44,455 bases of DNA from an uncultured Anaerobutyricum sp. (GCF_934307085.1 NZ_CAKRCF010000026.1:1-44455), one strand, 5' to 3'. Counted from the stretch's first letter, positions 1-7,464 are shown. A program made the numbers and translations. Notes: generated from the letters alone by a model not told the origin.

Positions 1-183
1 TTTGCTTGCAGAAAAATGAGTGTAGGTGCTTTTGCCGGAAATGTAGTGCCTTACAAATTCCCGGTTTTGGAAATGGGGCTGTTCATTCTGGTATTGTTCG
101 GAATGGAGCTGATCTTGTCTGTTTGGACAATCCGCAGGCAGAAAAAACAATCCCTGATTGAACAAATGCGGGCAATAGAATAG
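1..183 (+). CDS. FtsX-type ABC transporter permease, 3' end only
   Basis: The reading frame is open from the first base and ends at TAG 181-183, giving 60 residues. A hydrophobic segment (about residues 23-42) is followed by a basic tail ending SLIEQMRAIE. This hydrophobic helix plus 'SIVEQIR'-like tail is typical of the C-terminus of FtsX/MacB-type permeases, including the BceB/VexP-like peptide exporters of Bacillota. Only the end is present, so substrate and full architecture cannot be judged. A hairpin with a T-run follows at once (198-226), so this is probably the last gene of its operon. The assignment rests on a short tail, so it is moderate. Confidence 0.55.
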   Translation, partial: FACRKMSVGAFAGNVVPYKFPVLEMGLFILVLFGMELILSVWTIRRQKKQSLIEQMRAIE

Positions 184-197
184 CCGTATGGGATCGA

Positions 198-226
198 CGG
201 GGCGACGTGTGCTGCCCCGCCTTTTT
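198..226 (+). terminator. Intrinsic terminator after the permease
   Basis: A 6-bp GC-only stem, CGGGGC (198-203) with GCCCCG (214-219), encloses a 10-nt loop and is followed by CCTTTTT. It lies 15 nt after the permease stop codon, as expected for the operon's terminator. Confidence 0.6.
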
Positions 227-545
227 CGCCATTTCTCAAAGAAATTTTTGAAATGTCCGAGCGTTGTAACAATTCAGCCTGTTTTTCTGTCGAAATCAAA
301 GGTACCTCGAACATTTGTGTAACATTTGTAGTTTATGCTTGTGGTAAATCAATAAGAAACATCTGCCTCCACAGCGGGGAAAAGAAAAAAACCGCTGACG
401 GGCAGAGGATTTCGTGCGCTTTCCTGTATCACTGACGATACGGCGGTTTTGAGAAATCAGAGCCGCCGTTTCTTTTCGCCTATCCCAAACCAACGACGAT
501 CTAACACCGTGTAAATCCACGGCGGCATATAGGAGGATTGCCGCC
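227..545. other. Non-coding stretch with hairpins
   Basis: No convincing gene is present; the short frames here lack ribosome binding sites. It holds a hairpin with a T-rich 3' flank (440-476) and the inverted repeat that covers the start of the next small ORF (518-548). GC content is high, like the neighbouring transporter and sigma-factor genes. Confidence 0.5.
440..476 (+). terminator. Possible terminator or attenuator
   Basis: ACGGCGG (440-446) pairs with CCGCCGT (463-469) and is followed by TTCTTTT. The 16-nt loop is long for a terminator. It lies about 70 nt upstream of the small ORF at 546, so it could act as an attenuator. Confidence 0.4.
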
Positions 546-548
546 GTG
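518..548 (+). promoter_or_regulatory. Hairpin masking a ribosome binding site and GTG start
   Basis: CACGGCGGCA (518-527) and TGCCGCCGTG (539-548) form a perfect 10-bp stem. The loop (528-538) displays AGGAGG, and the last three stem bases are the GTG start of the small ORF at 546. In an mRNA the start codon would be paired, which suggests translational control. The pairing is read directly; the role is inferred. Confidence 0.5.
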
Positions 549-656
549 TCTATTTTTGCCTATTTTCACAGCATCCATGACCTGCACCAGCTAAAAAAAG
601 CCTTGCCCTTCCTCCGGGAAGGTATGACTTCCTATCGGTATTATCGTTCCGCCTAA
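546..656 (+). CDS. Small ORF (36 aa), possible element-encoded peptide
   Basis: GTG start with AGGAGG at 531-536 (9-nt spacing) and stop TAA 654-656. The product has 36 residues and ends in a basic, aromatic motif (REGMTSYRYYRSA). There is no signal peptide or obvious fold. It lies just upstream of a terminator (685-719) and the sigma-factor gene. I do not recognise the family. The good ribosome binding site and the unusual hairpin over its start support real translation, but length alone gives little coding evidence. Confidence 0.4.
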   Translation: MSIFAYFHSIHDLHQLKKALPFLREGMTSYRYYRSA

Positions 657-684
657 ATCAGCAGAATGGTAGGTGTTTTTGTCG

Positions 685-719
685 CGCCAGTTTTCCCTCA
701 CGGAAATCTGGCGTTTTTT
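685..719 (+). terminator. Intrinsic terminator
   Basis: CGCCAG (685-690) pairs with CTGGCG (708-713); after one mismatch a further 5 bp form (TTTCC with GGAAA). The loop is 5 nt and TTTTTT follows. It ends the transcript carrying the small ORF and separates it from the sigma-factor gene. Confidence 0.7.
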
Positions 720-772
720 GTTGCCATTTTTTCAGAGATGACCCGGTTGTCTGCCGGTGTCGGTCTCCGCCT

Positions 773-812
773 CCATTCGATTCACCCGTCAATCACCCGT
801 GAATCGAAATGG
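773..812 (+). repeat. Inverted repeat just upstream of the sigma-factor gene
   Basis: CGATTCAC (778-785) and GTGAATCG (799-806) form the core of a longer imperfect palindrome that extends outward to CCATT and AAATGG with one bulge. The right arm ends at the GGAGG ribosome binding site (811-815) of the gene at 822, so it could be an operator or an mRNA hairpin controlling that gene. Confidence 0.4.
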
Positions 813-821
813 AGGTACATA

Positions 822-1235
822 ATGAAGAAAATTAACCTTCGGGAACTTTATCCTAATGTTTATACAACAGACTTTTTTGTAGATGTGACAGAGGAAGTAA
901 TGGAGACTATTCGAGCAGCTGAACGTGCGGAAGCTGCTTATGACCGGAGGATGTATCGCTATAAGGCGTACTACTCCCTGGACTGCGACAACGGCATTGA
1001 AAATGCGATTCTGATGAAGCCCCAGACACCGGAAATGCTTCTGGAGGAAAAACAGTTTCAGGAGCAGGTCTATGCCGCTGTGATGAAGCTGCCGGAGAAA
1101 CAGGCAAAGCGAATTTATGCCCGATACTATCTGGGAATGACGGTAAATGAAATTGCCGAAGTAGAAGGTGTAGACCCAAGCCGTGTCCGAGACAGTATCC
1201 GCCGTGGATTAAAGCAGCTTGTAAAATATTTTTGA
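822..1235 (+). CDS. Small sigma-70-like factor (region 4 only)
   Basis: This 137-residue protein starts at ATG 822, which has GGAGG 7 nt upstream; longer in-frame starts lack a ribosome binding site and run through the terminator at 685-719. The C-terminal half (about residues 80-137) is a sigma region-4-like helix-turn-helix: a helix with KLPEKQAKRIYARYYLG, then MTVNEIAEVEGVDPSRVRDSI. Region 2 is absent. Small region-4 proteins with this N-terminus (MKKINLRELYP) are common on Tn916/Tn1549-like elements of gut Bacillota, where they are annotated as sigma factors. It probably regulates element genes; the target is unknown. The element context fits the nearby transporter cargo. Confidence 0.75.
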   Translation: MKKINLRELYPNVYTTDFFVDVTEEVMETIRAAERAEAAYDRRMYRYKAYYSLDCDNGIENAILMKPQTPEMLLEEKQFQEQVYAAVMKLPEKQAKRIYARYYLGMTVNEIAEVEGVDPSRVRDSIRRGLKQLVKYF

Positions 1236-1309
1236 TAAAATTTCATTTGATGCGCCTGTTTTTTGTCAGTGTTAATAAGAAGGTTATACCGATTTGAAGT
1301 GCGCTTATT

Positions 1310-1360
1310 AAGAAAACGCTAGATCCAGGGGCGTATCACCTCTGCATCTGGCGTTTTCTT
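1310..1360. terminator. Bidirectional terminator between convergent genes
   Basis: AAGAAAACGC (1310-1319) pairs with GCGTTTTCTT (1351-1360), with further pairing inside (AGATCCAGGGG with CCTCTGCATCT, a few mismatches). A-rich and T-rich flanks allow termination in both directions, serving the sigma-factor gene (+) and the histidine-kinase gene (-). Confidence 0.7.
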
Positions 1361-1380
1361 ATAGATTTGTACTTGCCTGT

Positions 1381-2745
1381 TTATCCAATATACGGGAATA
1401 TTAAAGTAGCTTCACACCCTTTCGGGAAAACATTAGTAAGTTTGAAATTGCCGTTATGAGCTATGGCGACTTGTTGGACAATCAGCAATCCAAGCCCATG
1501 TCTTAAATCAAGCCGTTCATCTGTGATTTCCATATAATGCGGTTTTTCTTCCAGCTCTTGCAGCTTTTCAGCAGACAGACCCATTCCATTATCCGTAACC
1601 GCCAAGATAAGATGGTTTTGCGATGCTGTAAGCGAAAGGCAGACTTCACAGCCCTGTGGGTTGTGTTTTATGCTGTTCTGGACAAGGTTGTTTACAGCTC
1701 GCGAAATCAATCTGGCATCACATTCCAACACAGCATTTTCGGCGTCAGGAGTGATCTTAATTCCGATGTTGTAGCTATCGGAAATTCCTGTATTCAACAG
1801 GTCTGCTACATAGGATCGCAGTAGTTTGGATAAGCGAACCATCTCTTTATGAAGCGGCTGCATCTCATATTCCAACTGCGATACTAAATTCAAATCCTGC
1901 ACCAGCTCTTTGATTTTTACACTTTGCTTCCGTACTATTTCCGCCTGTTCACGGATGCTTTTGCTGGCAGCTTTACTTTCTGCAATACGGCCCGCATACC
2001 CCATAATCATGGAGAGAGGTGTGCGGATGTCATGGGAAACGCCGCTGATCCAGTTCGCCCGCGCTTCATTTTGCCTATTCAAAATGGAAGAAGCTTTGTT
2101 TACACTGCTTGCAATTTCCGATAGTTCTCCGCTGATATGAAGTGAAACTGGCTTTCCGTCTGCCAAAGTTTCCACAGCGGACACAATCGGTTCGGTATTG
2201 TGAATGATTCTGCGTTTGGAAAAGTAATAGGCTGAAAAGAGGCACAGCAAATCCAAGCCAAGCATCCCCAGCACAAAGATGGGGAGTCGTTGAAGTGCTG
2301 CAATGGAATAGTAATTGCTGGTGAGTTTTGTGTAGCTGTCTGTGGGATAGCCCAGCACCAACAACCCATCATCGGTGTTCCAAATAAAAACCGGGTAATC
2401 CTCAATATACCCTTTTGAAAATAGTGCGACATCTTGAATTGTGTAATTTTTCGGCACATTGTCCGGCAAATCAACCGACCAATAACATTGACCATCTGTG
2501 TTCAAGTAGATCGCCCAAATATGATTCTGTCGGAGCATTTGCACCGCCTCATCCGATAATTGTTCCGGCGTAGCGGCGGTAGCTGTCATTTCCAACATGG
2601 CTTGCGGGGATGAATCGCCATAATCCTCGGTCACAATCTTTTGAAAAGTCAGACCGAATACTACTGCATTAAGAAAAAGCAATATCAGAATAAAGGCAAC
2701 GAACGACACAAGATATTTAGATATATAACTTCCGAATGATTTCAT
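1381..2745 (-). CDS. Sensor histidine kinase
   Basis: This 454-residue membrane sensor has TM1 at about 12-33, an extracytoplasmic domain of about 120 residues, TM2 at about 155-175, a linker, and an H-box with the phospho-accepting His238 (GVSHDIRTPLS). The ATPase domain follows: N-box NLVQNSIKHN, G1 DNGMGLS and G2 HGLGL. It would autophosphorylate and pass phosphate to the response regulator encoded 4 nt upstream. The pair is divergent from an antimicrobial-peptide ABC operon, an arrangement like NisRK-NisFEG or CprK with CprABC. Peptide sensing is therefore the likely role, but this is inference from context. The length is normal. Confidence 0.85.
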   Translation of the reverse strand: MKSFGSYISKYLVSFVAFILILLFLNAVVFGLTFQKIVTEDYGDSSPQAMLEMTATAATPEQLSDEAVQMLRQNHIWAIYLNTDGQCYWSVDLPDNVPKNYTIQDVALFSKGYIEDYPVFIWNTDDGLLVLGYPTDSYTKLTSNYYSIAALQRLPIFVLGMLGLDLLCLFSAYYFSKRRIIHNTEPIVSAVETLADGKPVSLHISGELSEIASSVNKASSILNRQNEARANWISGVSHDIRTPLSMIMGYAGRIAESKAASKSIREQAEIVRKQSVKIKELVQDLNLVSQLEYEMQPLHKEMVRLSKLLRSYVADLLNTGISDSYNIGIKITPDAENAVLECDARLISRAVNNLVQNSIKHNPQGCEVCLSLTASQNHLILAVTDNGMGLSAEKLQELEEKPHYMEITDERLDLRHGLGLLIVQQVAIAHNGNFKLTNVFPKGCEATLIFPYIG

Positions 2746-2749
2746 GACA

Positions 2750-3451
2750 TCACTTCCTTGCTATCAGCTTATAGCCTAATCCTTTAATGGTTATTAGGGA
2801 CACGGGTTTTGATGGATCGGTTTCAATCTTTTCCCGGACGCGCCGGACATGAGCATTGAGGCTGTTTTCGTAGCCAAAAGGATTATCCCCCCAGAGGGCT
2901 TCACAAAGCGCATCTACGGTAACAATCTTTCCAGCATTATGGGCGAGCGTTTCAAGTAAAGTATGTTCTTTGGCTGTCAGGGAGATAATTTCGCTGCCCT
3001 TATGGACTTCGGCCCGGCTGAAATCAATCGTACATCCATCCAAAACAAGCAGCGGTGAATCCTCTTTGTAGGTCCGCCGCAGTACCGCATAGATACGCAG
3101 TAACAGTTCCTGCGGCATAAAGGGCTTAGAAATGTAGTCATCTGCACCAAGCCCCAATCCCGATAATTTGTCTGCTGCTTCGTCCTTTGCTGTTAAGAAA
3201 ATGATCGGCACATTGGTAAAAGTGCGGAAATGTTGCATCAGAGAAAAGCCATCCCCATCCGGCAGCATGACATCCAAAACAATTAAATCGGGAGTTTCCT
3301 CTTTTGCGGTCAAAATAGCTTCTTTGACCGTCATTGCGGTAAGGACAGTTTCAAATCCTGCATCTTTCAATATATCTGAAACCATTTTCAATAGTGCCTG
3401 TTCATCATCTACCAACAGGAGCCTTTTAGTATGTAAAAAAGAATTATCCAT
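2750..3451 (-). CDS. OmpR/PhoB-family response regulator
   Basis: A 233-residue regulator. The receiver domain (about 8-122) has the acidic pair D15-D16, phosphoacceptor D60 (LIVLDVMLP), the conserved Thr in FLTAKD and Lys in ISKPF. The C-terminal winged helix (about 135-231) ends with LITIKGLGYKL, typical of OmpR family DNA-binding domains. It is the first gene of a two-gene operon with the kinase. An extended -10 box reading TGATATAAT on the minus strand lies 34 nt upstream (3485-3493). Two direct repeats at 3525-3545, in the shared region with the ABC operon, are the best candidate binding sites. Confidence 0.88.
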   Translation of the reverse strand: MDNSFLHTKRLLLVDDEQALLKMVSDILKDAGFETVLTAMTVKEAILTAKEETPDLIVLDVMLPDGDGFSLMQHFRTFTNVPIIFLTAKDEAADKLSGLGLGADDYISKPFMPQELLLRIYAVLRRTYKEDSPLLVLDGCTIDFSRAEVHKGSEIISLTAKEHTLLETLAHNAGKIVTVDALCEALWGDNPFGYENSLNAHVRRVREKIETDPSKPVSLITIKGLGYKLIARK

Positions 3452-3484
3452 AGCAGTTTCTCCAATCTGATTTTATTTGTTTCT

Positions 3485-3493
3485 ATTATATCA
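3485..3493 (-). promoter_or_regulatory. Extended -10 promoter for the response-regulator operon
   Basis: The minus strand reads TGATATAAT, a perfect TATAAT with an upstream TG. No good -35 box is seen 17 nt upstream, which is tolerated with an extended -10 or an activator. Transcription would start about 3477. Confidence 0.5.
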
Positions 3494-3524
3494 TGGGCTG
3501 TCCATTCTGCGTTCTTGTTCCTTG

Positions 3525-3545
3525 AAAAGTAAGGTAAAAGTAAGG
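3525..3545 (+). promoter_or_regulatory. Direct repeats, likely response-regulator operator
   Basis: AAAAGTAAGG occurs twice exactly (3525-3534 and 3536-3545), 11 bp apart, so both copies face the same side of the helix. Tandem direct repeats one turn apart are the usual binding pattern of OmpR-family dimers. The site lies between the regulator gene and the ABC operon and probably activates the latter. Confidence 0.5.
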
Positions 3546-3607
3546 ACGGGAGAATGTAGATGTCAGGTTGAAGTTGTACCATAGAAGCATCGAAAGGAGA
3601 TGTTTCT

Positions 3608-4372
3608 ATGGACTATATCATTACAACGGAACAGTTGACCAAGAAATATAAGAACTTCACTTCGGTCAATCATGTTTCGCTTCATATTCGCAAGGGCAGC
3701 ATTTATGGTTTTCTTGGCCCGAACGGGGCAGGCAAATCCACTACCATGAAAATGCTGTTGGGGTTGACCGACCCCACAAAAGGCAGCTTTACCATTGATG
3801 GGAAACAGTTTCCGCAGGATCGGATTGCCATTCTCAAAGAGATCGGCTCTTTCATCGAAGCGCCGTCTTTCTACGCGAATCTCACCGGGCGGGAAAATCT
3901 TGACATTATCCGCCGCATTTTGGAACTGCCGAAAGCGGATGTGGAAGATGCTCTGGAACTGGTAGGGCTGACCGAGTTTGGCGACCGGCTGGCAAAACAG
4001 TATTCGCTGGGAATGAAGCAACGCTTGGGCCTTGCCGGGGCGCTCTTGGGGCGTCCGCCGATTCTGATTCTGGACGAACCCACAAACGGTCTTGACCCGT
4101 CTGGTATCCATGAAATCCGCAATCTGGTAAAATCCTTGCCCAGCCTTTACGACTGCACGGTGCTGATCTCGTCCCATATGCTGTCTGAAATCGAATTGAT
4201 TGCAGATGACATTGGGATTCTCAACCACGGGCGGCTGCTGTTTGAGGGAAGCATGAATGATCTGCGTCAATACGCCCTGCAATCCGGCTTCGCTGCGGAC
4301 AATCTGGAAGATGTGTTCCTTTCTATGGTTGAGAAAGATAACATGGACAGAAAGCAGAGGGCAAAATTATGA
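3608..4372 (+). CDS. ABC transporter ATP-binding protein, lantibiotic-immunity type
   Basis: A 254-residue ATPase. Walker A is GPNGAGKST (37-45), the signature is YSLGMKQRLGLA (about 131-142) and Walker B is ILILDEPTNG (about 152-161), followed by the H-loop in LISSHM. The sequence resembles the BcrA/NisF/SpaF/CprA family, which energises export of lantibiotics and related cationic peptides from the membrane. Ribosome binding site AAAGGAGA precedes ATG 3608. The stop overlaps the next gene's start by 4 nt (ATGA), so the subunits are co-translated. A divergent two-component operon probably controls it. The family is clear; the peptide substrate is not. Confidence 0.88.
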   Translation: MDYIITTEQLTKKYKNFTSVNHVSLHIRKGSIYGFLGPNGAGKSTTMKMLLGLTDPTKGSFTIDGKQFPQDRIAILKEIGSFIEAPSFYANLTGRENLDIIRRILELPKADVEDALELVGLTEFGDRLAKQYSLGMKQRLGLAGALLGRPPILILDEPTNGLDPSGIHEIRNLVKSLPSLYDCTVLISSHMLSEIELIADDIGILNHGRLLFEGSMNDLRQYALQSGFAADNLEDVFLSMVEKDNMDRKQRAKL

Positions 4373-5094
4373 AAACGCTGGCAATCGAACTTCGGAAAGA
4401 AAAGCGAACCGGCGTGATTCCCGTGCTGCTGGCCGTTGGTGTCTTGGGAGCCGCCTACGCATTTGTCAATTTCATTATGCGGAAAGACACACTTCTGAAT
4501 CTGCCGCTGGCCCCGATGGATGTTTTGTTGACCCAGCTCTACGGCATGATTATGGTGCTGAATCTGTTCGGTATCGTGGTTGCTACCTGCATGATCTACA
4601 ACATGGAATTTAAGGGAAGTGCCGTAAAGAAGATGTATATGCTTCCCGTCAGCGTCCCGGCCATGTATCTGTGTAAATTTCTGATTCTGACGGTCATGTT
4701 TTTGGTTGCTATCGTGCTGCAAAACCTGGCACTTGCACAGATCGGAATGACGGACTTGCTGGACGGAGCGTTTGAGATGGGTACGCTGGTACGCTTTGCC
4801 GGATACTCTTTTCTCACATCCATGCCGGTACTGTCGTTTATGCTGCTGATTTCCTCGCGCTTTGAAAATATGTGGGTGCCGCTTGGAATTGGTGTTGCCG
4901 GTTTTCTGAGTGGTATGCCCCTTGCAAATTCGGGGCTGACGCTTTTGCTGGTGCATCCTTTTGTGATTATTCTGAAACCAGCAGTAGCCATGAGCGCCCA
5001 GCCTGATTCGACGGTTGCCCTTGTCGCTTTGGTGGAAACACTGTTGTTCCTTGCTGTGGGCTTGTGGCTGGCGAAGTACAGACGCTATGAGTAA
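4369..5094 (+). CDS. ABC-2 type permease, lantibiotic-immunity transporter subunit
   Basis: A 241-residue protein with about six predicted membrane segments, beginning with the short basic N-terminus MKTLAIELRKEKR followed by the first helix. Size and pattern match the MutE/EpiE/NisE/CprB group of permeases, which pair with a second similar permease. It overlaps the ATPase gene by 4 nt and is followed 16 nt later by the second permease. The two permeases and ATPase should form one exporter conferring resistance to antimicrobial peptides. Confidence 0.8.
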   Translation: MKTLAIELRKEKRTGVIPVLLAVGVLGAAYAFVNFIMRKDTLLNLPLAPMDVLLTQLYGMIMVLNLFGIVVATCMIYNMEFKGSAVKKMYMLPVSVPAMYLCKFLILTVMFLVAIVLQNLALAQIGMTDLLDGAFEMGTLVRFAGYSFLTSMPVLSFMLLISSRFENMWVPLGIGVAGFLSGMPLANSGLTLLLVHPFVIILKPAVAMSAQPDSTVALVALVETLLFLAVGLWLAKYRRYE

Positions 5095-5110
5095 GGAGGG
5101 ATAATAAGAA

Positions 5111-5875
5111 ATGAGTTTTTTGGATTTACTCAAAATCGAGTTTATGAAAGTAAAACGCTCCAAAATCGCACCCCTGATTTTCATTGCACCTTTATTGGTG
5201 GTGGTTTCCGGGGTTGCGTATTTGAGCAACTACTTTACACCGGAATACACCAATGCGTGGACTGCCATGTTTATTCAAAGTGCGCTTGTTTACGCCTACT
5301 ATCTGCTTCCATTCAGCATGATCGTGGTTTGCGTGATGATCGCAGGACGAGAAACAGGAAATAACGGGATTCTGAAAATGCTGGCGCTGCCGGTCAGCCG
5401 CTGCGCATTATCCATTGCCAAATTCTGTGTGCTTACCTTTTATCTGTTTATGGAGATGGTGGTGTTTCTTGTCGTATTTGTAATCGCTGGGTTGATTGCG
5501 ACACAGACAATGGGAGTAACAGAAACCCTGCCGATTCTATATCTTCTGAAATGGTGCTTGGGGCTGTTTCTGACTATGCTGCCGTGCATTGCGGCTATGT
5601 GGGCCATCACTGTGCTGTTTGAAAAGCCGCTTCTTTCTGTGGGATTAAATCTGCTGCTTGTGATTCCCGGTGTATTGGTTGCGAATACGCCGCTGTGGAT
5701 CGCCTACCCGTACTGTTACAGCGGTTATCTCGTTTCCTGCTCTCTCCATGACTTTACAGCAGAAACTTCCGACGCCGCTTTTTCGGTGTTTCCGTTCCTG
5801 CCGTGCGCGATTGTAGTGTTTGGCCTGTTTTTCGCGCTGGCTGTCACCCAATTTGGGAAAAAAGAAATGAGGTAA
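5111..5875 (+). CDS. ABC-2 type permease, second subunit
   Basis: A 254-residue protein with about six membrane segments; it begins MSFLDLLKIEFMKVKRSK, a start typical of lantibiotic-immunity permeases of the MutG/EpiG/NisG/CprC kind. TAAGGAGGG lies just upstream of ATG 5111. Third gene of the exporter operon after the ATPase and first permease. A short hydrophobic ORF follows 4 nt after its stop. Confidence 0.8.
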   Translation: MSFLDLLKIEFMKVKRSKIAPLIFIAPLLVVVSGVAYLSNYFTPEYTNAWTAMFIQSALVYAYYLLPFSMIVVCVMIAGRETGNNGILKMLALPVSRCALSIAKFCVLTFYLFMEMVVFLVVFVIAGLIATQTMGVTETLPILYLLKWCLGLFLTMLPCIAAMWAITVLFEKPLLSVGLNLLLVIPGVLVANTPLWIAYPYCYSGYLVSCSLHDFTAETSDAAFSVFPFLPCAIVVFGLFFALAVTQFGKKEMR

Positions 5876-5879
5876 AACT

Positions 5880-5990
5880 ATGGAAAAGAAAAAATTTCAA
5901 TCAGTTAGTATCGCTGCGCTCATTGTGAGCATCATACCGCTGGCGGCTCTTGCCCCATCGCTTCTGCACCTTGCGTGCTATAAAACGTAG
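5880..5990 (+). CDS. Short hydrophobic protein (36 aa), probably truncated
   Basis: ATG 5880 follows the permease stop by 4 nt and is preceded by GAGG of the permease's last codons. The 36 residues start MEKKKFQSVSIAALIVSIIP and contain one hydrophobic helix (about 9-30). It ends abruptly at TAG 5988-5990, shortly before the 43-bp repeat at 6026 where the sequence becomes AT-rich. It looks like the first helix of a longer membrane protein of the exporter operon, cut short by rearrangement. A genuine one-helix peptide is the alternative. Confidence 0.45.
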   Translation: MEKKKFQSVSIAALIVSIIPLAALAPSLLHLACYKT

Positions 5991-6025
5991 TCTGCAAAGG
6001 AGTTTGAGTAATCCGTTTCAATCCA

Positions 6026-6068
6026 ATAGATAAAAAAGAAACCGACATAAAGCCGGCTTCAAAAGAAA
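6026..6068. repeat. 43-bp direct repeat, left copy
   Basis: Positions 6026-6068 and 7422-7464 match at all but two bases, with a 34-bp identical core (6033-6066 and 7429-7462). The core holds GAAACCG and CGGCTTC, an imperfect hairpin; read on the minus strand it is followed by TTTCTTTTT, so each copy also looks like a minus-strand terminator. The copies bracket the Rpn nuclease gene. Confidence 0.85.
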
Positions 6069-6072
6069 GTAA

Positions 6073-6115
6073 AATCACAAAACTCCCCGGATATGACCGA
6101 GGAGTTTTTGTGATT
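6073..6115 (-). terminator. Terminator of the Rpn nuclease gene
   Basis: AATCACAAAACTCC (6073-6086) pairs with GGAGTTTTTGTGATT (6101-6115), one bulged base. The hairpin overlaps the nuclease stop codon and is followed on the minus strand by TTTTACTTTCTTTT. It could also stop plus-strand transcripts coming from the ABC operon. Confidence 0.65.
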
Positions 6116-7097
6116 ATTTTTCTGGTAATAATTTTCCCATTGTGTTGGCGATGTCTTTTAACTTTTCAACAGAATAGCCTGTATATAAAATAATTTTGTC
6201 TAAAGGTTCTTCATTTTCAATCATCATCTGAGCAAGGGAATAGCTTTTTTTATCTTCGCCTAACGCTACAAGACCATTACTAAGATTACACATATTTTGC
6301 ACCTCGCTTTCAAATTCTTCTGTCATTGCAATATGAAAATCATCGTTTAGACGCTGCTTTTTTTCTTCTGGAGATGTAGAGGGTGAGAAGAGTACATTTA
6401 GTAAATCAAGAATCTCCAAATCACTTTCTTTATCAGCATCACCAAGATTTAAAATAACAACTTCCATTAAATCATAACTTTCAGGGGAAGTGTAGGGAGT
6501 GCCATGTATGGTATCTTCAACAGTATGATATTTAAAAATACCATTTTTCCGCTTCTTTGCTGGGTCAGGACATATCCATATACTATATACTTTTTGAATT
6601 TTCTCATAATGTTCATCAGTAAACACTGTTCCGTATTGTTCAGAAATCATTCGAGCACAATAATAAAATCCTCGTGTTACTAATGGATAACCCGGTGTAT
6701 CATTTAATTGGATTTCAAGATTTATAATGAGTTGTACAGGCTCATCACTGTCTGGTAGACAGGCTTTGAAACGAATATCATAGTATACAGTCTGTTCATT
6801 GATAGAGTTTGCTTCGGTGTTAAGTCCGTCAATTCGTTGGTTGCCATTTAATCGAGTGTTTTTATCGAGGTAATCTTGATGTACAGAGCGTTGTGATATT
6901 TCAATGTCTCCTGTTAAGCAGTTATCGCATATAAATTGAACACTATATTGCGAGAATTCTTTTGTACAGGATTTTAGTATCCATGCAATAACAGCGTTAT
7001 AAGTTAATAGTTTTTTTGCACATTCATCATACTTGGCTCTGTCTGCGGTTAAATCAATAGTATGTGCAATATTTGTTTGTTTTAAAATTACAATCAC
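6114..7097 (-). CDS. Rpn-family PD-(D/E)XK nuclease (recombination-promoting nuclease / putative transposase)
   Basis: A 327-residue protein homologous to the one at 22405-23337; both share GLNTE, then D (D107 here) in YDIRF, then E128-x-Q130 (INLEIQ), then FYYxRMIS and VYSIWIC. This is the core of the PD-(D/E)XK nuclease family annotated as Rpn/putative transposase, which cuts DNA and promotes recombination. After E-x-Q the usual Lys is Leu, so catalysis may be altered. The frame begins at GTG 7097, which abuts a GGAGG with no spacing; an in-frame ATT at 7088 has normal 8-nt spacing, so the start is uncertain. It lies alone between two copies of a 43-bp direct repeat. Confidence 0.8.
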   Translation of the reverse strand: MIVILKQTNIAHTIDLTADRAKYDECAKKLLTYNAVIAWILKSCTKEFSQYSVQFICDNCLTGDIEISQRSVHQDYLDKNTRLNGNQRIDGLNTEANSINEQTVYYDIRFKACLPDSDEPVQLIINLEIQLNDTPGYPLVTRGFYYCARMISEQYGTVFTDEHYEKIQKVYSIWICPDPAKKRKNGIFKYHTVEDTIHGTPYTSPESYDLMEVVILNLGDADKESDLEILDLLNVLFSPSTSPEEKKQRLNDDFHIAMTEEFESEVQNMCNLSNGLVALGEDKKSYSLAQMMIENEEPLDKIILYTGYSVEKLKDIANTMGKLLPEK

Positions 7098-7421
7098 CTC
7101 CGATATACTGATATTATGTAAGTCTATGTTAACATAATTATCTTTAATTCGCTATACTTAATCTCAAGAAAATGTAAATAAATTCCAACAATGTAATGAC
7201 TAAATTTAAAAATATTAAGTGTATAGTGTAATACTGTCAGGCTTGGGATATATCTGAGGTGTCATTGGAACATAGGAAATATCCTCTTTTTAGCGAAAGT
7301 AAATAAATTCAGTGATATATTATAAGCTTGTATACATTATAATCTTACATCATGCATTTATGCATGAGACTTTTTTCATTGTGGTAAAAAGAAAGGGGGA
7401 TTGCAGGAGCGTATCAGGATG
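7098..7421. other. AT-rich non-coding stretch
   Basis: This is the upstream region of the nuclease gene and contains no supported gene. GTAAATAAATTC occurs twice (7172-7183 and 7300-7311). No clear promoter with both boxes was found. Confidence 0.4.
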
Positions 7422-7464
7422 ATAGATTAAAAAGAAACCGACATAAAGCCGGCTTCAAAAGAGA
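7422..7464. repeat. 43-bp direct repeat, right copy
   Basis: This is the second copy of the repeat at 6026-6068, offset 1396 bp, with two mismatches. It lies between the nuclease upstream region and the resolvase gene. Confidence 0.85.

Noticed and set aside
666..821. Upstream extension of the sigma-factor gene
   Set aside because: The frame runs through the terminator at 685-719 and lacks a ribosome binding site; ATG 822 has GGAGG.
2100..2495. Minus-strand 131-aa frame
   Set aside because: It overlaps the histidine kinase in another frame and shows no domain.
3563..4282. Minus-strand 239-aa frame
   Set aside because: Shadow of the ABC ATPase gene, with Gln/Arg-rich composition and no motif.
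4267..5229. Minus-strand 320-aa frame
   Set aside because: Shadow of the permease genes, very His/Gln-rich as expected for antisense frames.
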